From Siderastrea radians (Eukaryota > Cnidaria > Anthozoa > Scleractinia > Rhizangiidae): a stretch of 64,000 nt of DNA. The DNA is taken from assembly GCA_964017195.1 (NCBI GenBank), contig OZ024889.1, forward strand, positions 58,351,574 through 58,415,573, written 5' to 3'. Below are positions 58,282 through 64,000 of this stretch, in pieces (positions within the stretch are counted from its first letter, which is position 1; every line of letters begins with the position of its first letter). The translations under genes were made by a program, and so were the position numbers. The notes below the pieces were generated by a model, which saw only the letters and a list, made by a program, of their open reading frames with translations, ran no database searches and was not told the DNA's origin.

Positions 58282-59255
58282 CAAGAGTGTTTTAGTGGAA
58301 AATAGACCACTCATGAAGTTCATACGAAACTATATCCGGGACTTGAGTGGGGTATTTTCCATATCCTCACTAGTGGGGATATCGATGATGTCATTTCCAT
58401 TTGCACAGTTGTTTGTGCAAAAACACTCTTGTCCATGTAATAAAAAGAAAATTACACGGTGGCTTGAAGATATAAATTTCATAGTAAAAACAATATTTTA
58501 CTCACTCGCTGCGCTGGCTTGTAAAATATTGTTCTTACCACTCGAAAATACAATTCATATCTTCGCGCTGCCATGTAATATCCTCTATTTATTATATAGA
58601 CAAGAGTGTTTTAGTAGAAAATAGACCACTCGTAAAGTTCATTTGAAACTACATCCGGGACTCGAGTGGCGTATTTTCCATATCCTCACTAGTGAGGATA
58701 TCGATGACGTCATTTCCCACTCTTACACTGTTGTTTGTGCAAAACTACTCTTGTCTATATAAGAAAAAGAAAATTACCTGGTGGCTTGAGGATATGAATT
58801 TTATTTTCTCGTGGTAAAAATCAATATTTTACTCACTCACTGCGCTCTTTCATAAAATATTGTTTTTACCACTCGAAAATAAAATTCATATCTTCGCGGC
58901 GCCGTGTAATATCCTCTATTTATTATATAGACAAGAGTGTTTTAGTGGAAAATAGACCACTCTTAAAGTTCATACGAAACTACATCCGGGACTCGAGTGG
59001 TGTATTTTCCATATCCTCACTAGTGAGGATATCGATGACGTCGTTTCCCTCTTTCACACTGTTGTTTGTGCAAAACTACTCTTGTCTATATAATAAAAAG
59101 AAAATTACACGGTGGCTTGAGGATATGAATTTTATTAACTCGTGGTAAAAAACAGCATTTTACTCACTTGCCGCACTCGTTCATAAAATATTGTTTTTAC
59201 CACTTGAAAATAAAATTCATATCTTGGCGCTGCCGTCTAATATTCTCTATAATTA
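58282..59255. repeat. Tandem array of three 319-331 bp units
   Basis: The phrase CAAGAGTGTTTTAGTGGAAA (one base different in unit 2) starts at 58282, 58601 and 58932. Each unit has mirrored TGGTCTATTTTC- and GAAAATA-type words and ends with TATTATATAGAC. Long frames across it arise from the repeat and are not counted as genes. Confidence 0.92.
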
Positions 59256-59266
59256 TATTATCAAAG

Positions 59267-59578
59267 CCTGGGGGGTACTTGGGTCAATTTTTGCTGGGTA
59301 TGTGCTGCTGGCCTCTCGGGACCCCTACCCCATTATAGTCTATTTTCTAGCCAATTATAGACCCCATGTTAGTCACTTTTAGGGAAATATACCCCAAATC
59401 CCTACTTGCCGGAATTTACTTACCCCTGAAATCCCGCAAATGTGTGACCCCATTCTAGTAACTCTACTGGCTCCTATTGAAAATGCAACCCCATTATAAT
59501 CAATCCAGTCGTGAAAATGCGACCCCATCCAGCGGCACATCCCCATTAGCCTATTACTAGAAGTACCCCCCCCCCCTG
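59267..59578. mobile_element. 312-bp hAT-like MITE
   Basis: G-rich left end (CCTGGGGGGTACTT) and C-rich right end (AGTACCCCCC then CTG) are inverted. Perfect 8-bp duplications TATCAAAG flank it at 59259-59266 and 59579-59586. Both features are typical of hAT elements. No coding capacity. Confidence 0.9.
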
Positions 59579-59586
59579 TATCAAAG

Positions 59587-61436
59587 TTTTAATTAACAGT
59601 GCATTCCATATCTGGTATTTGACTCTTTTATTAAGTTTTCAAACTAAAAACATAACACTATAAATGAAGTGTAAAGGCCAGAAACAATATTGATCATTAT
59701 TAATAGTCATCAAAAACTGCCACACAATCTGCTATGTTTTGAATTGACCAATAATTTGGGAGCTTTCTTGGTTGTTGTTTTATTACTGCATTAAATTCCT
59801 AGATGTCAGTGAGCTCACATTAAGCCAACCTTGATTGCTGAACAGTTGAAACATGACCATATATTCACTGATTTCTAGTTACTTGTACGTGTTAGTACAG
59901 TCATAGTCCTTGGGGCAGAGAAACTTTGAAGGAACAAAGTCTTGTGTCATGGCATTTAAAACAATTTTTGTGTAGCCAATACAATTATTCATTAAATTAT
60001 GAACCTGGCCCATCACTTAATTTACAACATTTTAAACTTCCATTATTTTTGAAAACTTTGTGAAGAGTGGTCGTATGGAAAATAACCTTGGGCATGTCAC
60101 AATGCCATGGTAGTGAAACTTGCATGTCTCAGCATAGTTACTCGAGGGACTGGTTATGAAACCTTGCAAGTTTCAAAGGCCATAACAAAGGTGCTACAAT
60201 TTATGTTGAAAGTACTACGACCGTGCACAATCTTTTGTTTTACGTTCGCACACTATAGCAGAATAACTTAGCTGTGACATTTTTATTGGTTAGTTGCTCA
60301 TGTAAAATTCAAAACCTATTGTTGTTTGTGCACGGTCAAGGCTAAAAACGATAACAAAAACATAAAACAAAGGACTTTGCTGAGCTTCATAACCAGATTC
60401 CTTTATTAACTATGGTCTCAGTGATCCCAAGAGCTGGCTCACTGGGGCCTTGGCCCCTGCTATATTCAGTCATGTCCAAGTGGTCGAAATTAGAGAGGCT
60501 GAACAAAGTACTGCCCCAGGCCCTCCAGGATGGGTTTAAGTATGGGACCAATCATCCCAGGCCCACCCCATAGAAACCGGTCTTGGTTATGAAAATCAGA
60601 AACATTCTCATTTGTAGTGTTAGGGCCTTACTTTAAACAACCAAAACCCATATATAAACCTCTATAATCCAAGCATTAATTTTTGGTTATGGTGAACACA
60701 ACCTTGGTCAAGCATCACACATGCTATACATGTACTTCTACTGCTTGTGCCACCTATGGTATGAATAGGGTCACTACACATAGTTTATTCCGATTCTTAC
60801 ATTACTTCTTCTACTCTGTACTTGTGTTATTTACTGATACACACTCAAAATGAGCTTGTCTCCAACCTCCCATGTAAATTTAACTTGCTCTTTCAGAAAA
60901 TTTGTGTCTTTTTTACATGAGTGTTTCATGCTTAAAAATTGTGCTCAACGTGGCATCATTACACACAGGAAACCCTCATGTAGTGCTGCAATTCCCATGT
61001 CCTGTACTGTTCAAAACTTAGATAACATGCACTTTTATTGACTAGTTATTTGATACTGTCGTGTAGGATAGTAAGTTTAACTACCATGTGCGTTGCTAAC
61101 CTTGCTGTCCATTTTGGTTTCTATTGTGCAATGAACTTTTTACTTTCCCTGACATGCTATTAAATGACGATTTATCTAAACTGTATGATTTTGTGAATAG
61201 CTTAGGTCCATTTTCCATGAATTCTTAAAAATAAGGTTATCCATTGTTCCGTGATGGGAAAGAAAGAAAGTTCCGTGATGGGGTTGAGTCACCAATGTTA
61301 TTCACATCTACCAGTTTGAATTAAAAAAAGCGTCCACAGTAACTGCACATTTTAACTGTTACCTGGTTCAGTGTCCATAGGAATTATTTGTATTTGTAGA
61401 GTAAATTTAATACTATCCTTTCATTCATTCCAACAG
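59587..61436. other. Gene-free DNA inside the 9.2-kb region
   Basis: Only short frames without domains. AT-rich; no RNA gene or repeat was recognised. Confidence 0.45.
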
Positions 61437-61545
61437 ATCAGTCGCACGTGTACATAATCTGAAGTGGATCAACAAGTTCAATCCCCATCAAGACAGGCTT
61501 AAAGAAGTCCTTATCGCAGATGAGAAACACTCCCAGTTATCATAG
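61437..61545 (+). other. Terminal-exon-like segment
   Basis: A pyrimidine-rich tract ending CATTCCAACAG precedes an open stretch that reads SVARVHNLKWINKFNPHQDR then LKEVLIADEKHSQLS and stops at TAG. An AATAAA lies near 62164. It looks like the last coding exon of a plus-strand gene whose other exons were not identified. Confidence 0.35.
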
Positions 61546-62318
61546 TCACTGTAAATCTGGATAAGTCAGCTATAAACAAAAATCAAAAAGGGGAAAAAAT
61601 TTGCTTTGAAACAATGTCCTTTGTACAGAGTCCAATGTTTTGCTTTTGGATGGACTACATTGTAAAGATTAGAGGAAAGAGGAATTTGTCCTAGATAACA
61701 TTGTAGCAATGCCTATAAGCAACAAATGACCTCATGTACTCATTATTCATTAGCAACCAAACAAAACAGCTTGTACAGTGGAACTGTAGGTGCAGGTACT
61801 AGTCATCTGAAAGAGCATCTATTCTAGTACCGGTTTCTCTAAGTGATTTTTTTTTGCTAAGGTCAAACTTTCATTCGTACCACCCAGGGCAAAAATTCTC
61901 TTTTCTTCGTGTCTCTCAGGTCAGCGAATTTGTAGGAAAAGAGAACAGTCCCAGTGAAGATGTGTTTGAACTTTCATTTGAATATAAGCTGTGAAATATA
62001 AAGAGTTTTTTTTTAAAGAAATTCAAGGATCAAAAAAGTATAATGGTGCAGTTTAAGAAAATTAAAGATAGAATGTATTGATTATAAACAAGAAATGAAG
62101 TGTATTTTATCACTTATTTATTTTATACTTAAATGGGACAAGGAGGAAGCTAAGAGAATTGACAATAAAGATTTGTTAGTAAATGGTACTTTGTTTACTC
62201 ACTTTATTCACTTCAGTGATTTGAGGTCCTTGTTTCAGACACATTTTGGCCACTTTAAGTCTAGGTTTTAATGTCGGAAACTAATATTTAACTAGAAATA
62301 CGTGACCTTTAATGAGTA

Positions 62319-63780
62319 TTAAACGACACTAAACAGCTGTTTCGGGTGTATTTAATTAGGACTTAAACCTACAACCAAGTTTAATTTTGGCTTAAACCCA
62401 CCTTAACATAGCTTAAGGTTCATGTCTAATGCAGGTTTAAGTTCTAATTAAAGACTCTCTGTCGACCACAATGCAACGCGCGCCTAAACGGAGGTTTCGT
62501 GGACCACGAAACCCCAAAGTTTCGGGTTGGCGTTAGAAGGCTGCGGAAATCTGCTTTCATCCAAGTCATCCTTCAGTGGAATGGATAGAGATTTTCTTAT
62601 GGAACTATGAAATTTATCAGGGAACTATTGGAGAAGTGTTGATTTGAAAAATGTTTTATTCTTCGCGTTACAAAAGCGACATTAGGACACTCGATGTTTC
62701 GCACAGCTCTCAACCGACAAGCAAGACCACACTGAAAGTTTTTAGTTATACCTCATGTCAGAATAATGTGACTTTGGACGATCCAGTGAGTTCATAGGGA
62801 AGAATAACAGAATTCTTATGGTTATGTGAAACTGAAATGAGAGTAAATATCAAACTGACTACAGTAATGAATGTTTCTGTAGATTGGACGTGACTGAGCA
62901 TTCAAAAAACCCCGCGGGTGACAAATCGCGGTTTTGTAACCACTGATTAGTGATAAAATAATGTCAATTGCTTTTACTCTACACACCTTTAGACATTTTA
63001 AAGCGTGATATGTTAAGGTATAAGTGCTGTTCAACATAAATGAATGAGCGAACTGATGAACCGATGCACTAAAAACCAAATGCACTATGTCAATTTGAAA
63101 ATATTTCTCTGTCTGCGTGACATGTAATGACAGTCTACGATGAATCGTATTTTGTTACAGTCATCTGCAAGACATATAAACCAAAAAATTTAGCTCTTTC
63201 TATTGACAAAACGTATACACCTAACGAAGCGAACACCTTCATTTCCTTTCTTGGTGGCTAAAGGGCTCAAATCTAGCCGTTTTTATCACAATGTTCTCTC
63301 TCAGAAGGAATCAAAACATAAACAAACGCGCGCATTGCATTGTAGTCGACAGAGAGTCTTTAAACATGCCTGAAACATATATTTAAAATAGCTTTTATGT
63401 CTCTATTAAACGACACTAAACATTTGTTTTGGTTACATTTAATTAGGACTTAAACCTACAACCAAGTTTAATTTTGGCTTAAACCCACCTTAAAATAACT
63501 TAAGGTTCATGTCTAATGCAGGTTTAAGTTCTAATTAAACGGGGCTGAAACATACATTTAAAATACCTTTAATGACCGTATTAAACGACACTAAACATTT
63601 GTTTAACGTATATTTAAGAGGGACTTAAACCTACATTAGACATGAACCTTAAGTTATTTTAATATTGGTTTAAGCAAAACTTAAACTTAGGTATAAGTTG
63701 CTTAAACAGCAACTTAAATTTACTAAACTTATGTTTAAGACAGGGTTAAGTCATGTTTAAGGTCGTTTAAATTTGCCATT
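62319..63780. repeat. 175-bp tandem monomers near the right end
   Basis: TTAAACGACACTAAACA starts monomers at 62319, 63406 and 63581. Spacing is 175 bp between the last two. It is also 175 bp between the first two once the 912 bp of the nested insertion and its duplication are removed. Confidence 0.88.
62452..63359. mobile_element. 908-bp TTAA-flanked TIR element in a 175-bp monomer
   Basis: Ends AGACTCTCTGTCGACCACAA and inverse (TTGTAGTCGACAGAGAGTCT), continuing about 10 bp. TTAA borders it at 62448-62451 and 63360-63363. The neighbouring monomer at 63535 shows the uninterrupted CTAATTAAAC. TTAA duplications are made by piggyBac and Kolobok transposases. The only frame, 62822-63085 on the minus strand, has no domain. 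Confidence 0.87.
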
Positions 63781-64000
63781 TCGCCTAGTGATGGGGCATA
63801 GGTGTCTTTAAATTTTAGGATCCGGTCGTCTTTTGTAAGTCAAGTTTGAGCACAATTTCGTTGTAGGTAGACCGAGCACAGCGTGGTGTCATGAAATTTG
63901 AGTAGCTGTTACATTTTGAGAGTTTGTAGGCTAACCTAAAAACTCAAAACCGTTTCTTTTACACCCAGATCAAGATGAATAAATTGCCTTTTAGAAAATC

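Larger units (their letters stand above)
54554..63790. mobile_element. 9.2-kb region with inverted TTTAA-rich ends
   Basis: The left end reads CACTAGGTGAAATGCCAAAT and the right end inverts to CACTAGGCGAAATGGCAAAT. Behind each end lie hundreds of bases rich in TTTAAG or CTTAAA words, in mirrored orientation. This suggests one large DNA transposon or a composite of related elements. No transposase was recognised inside. The flanking sequence also pairs (GCCCCAT left, ATGGGGC right), so the true ends may lie slightly further out. Confidence 0.6.

Noticed and set aside
58175..59148. Frames of 149 and 67 codons with similar sequence
   Set aside because: Both are the same frame through copies of a non-coding tandem repeat; the similarity comes from the repeat units.

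Overview
This window looks like a gene-poor, transposon-rich stretch of an animal nuclear genome. The best guess is an anthozoan cnidarian, probably a stony coral. The grounds are AT-rich non-coding DNA, GT-AG introns, secreted VWA/PAN proteins, and a mix of Ty3/gypsy, Ngaro-like tyrosine-recombinase, Penelope-like and CR1/L2-like retroelements, tRNA-derived SINEs and many short foldback elements. The organism is inferred; nothing in the window names a species.

Layout. 1-4217: the 5' part of a Ty3/gypsy LTR retrotransposon on the minus strand (LTR, primer-binding site, gag-pol with one nonsense codon). 4254-19036: a tandem segmental duplication, each unit carrying a six-exon minus-strand gene for a small secreted protein (signal peptide, von Willebrand A domain with a MIDAS site, PAN/apple domain). 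One intron of the first unit holds an intact antisense tRNA-Leu(CAG); the second unit holds its decayed copy. 19037-27300: simple repeats, a dead non-LTR fragment, a 1.8-kb inverted-repeat element with short acidic exon-like segments, and small MITEs. 27352-31041: a broken Ngaro-like element with its B1-A2-B2 terminal repeats. 31277-32599 and 51513-52907: two intronless paralogues of a type II membrane protein resembling an O-fucosyltransferase-type glycosyltransferase, with a third, broken copy at about 40795-41285. 33404-34290: a Penelope-like fragment whose GIY-YIG frame is split by a MITE. 36800-41700: trinucleotide arrays, SINE heads and foldbacks. 41774-49295: a 7.5-kb element bounded by inverted repeats and a perfect 6-bp target duplication. 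54554-63790: a 9.2-kb region with inverted ends, a 175-bp monomer array and a nested TTAA-flanked element.

Only four protein-coding genes look functional or nearly so: two VWA-PAN genes and two glycosyltransferase-like genes. Both pairs are recent local duplications with diverging copies. Most of the rest is transposon DNA, and several insertions can be dated relative to each other because a duplicate copy preserves the empty site. Exon coordinates come from reading splice consensus sites and from comparing the duplicate copies; no transcript data were available.
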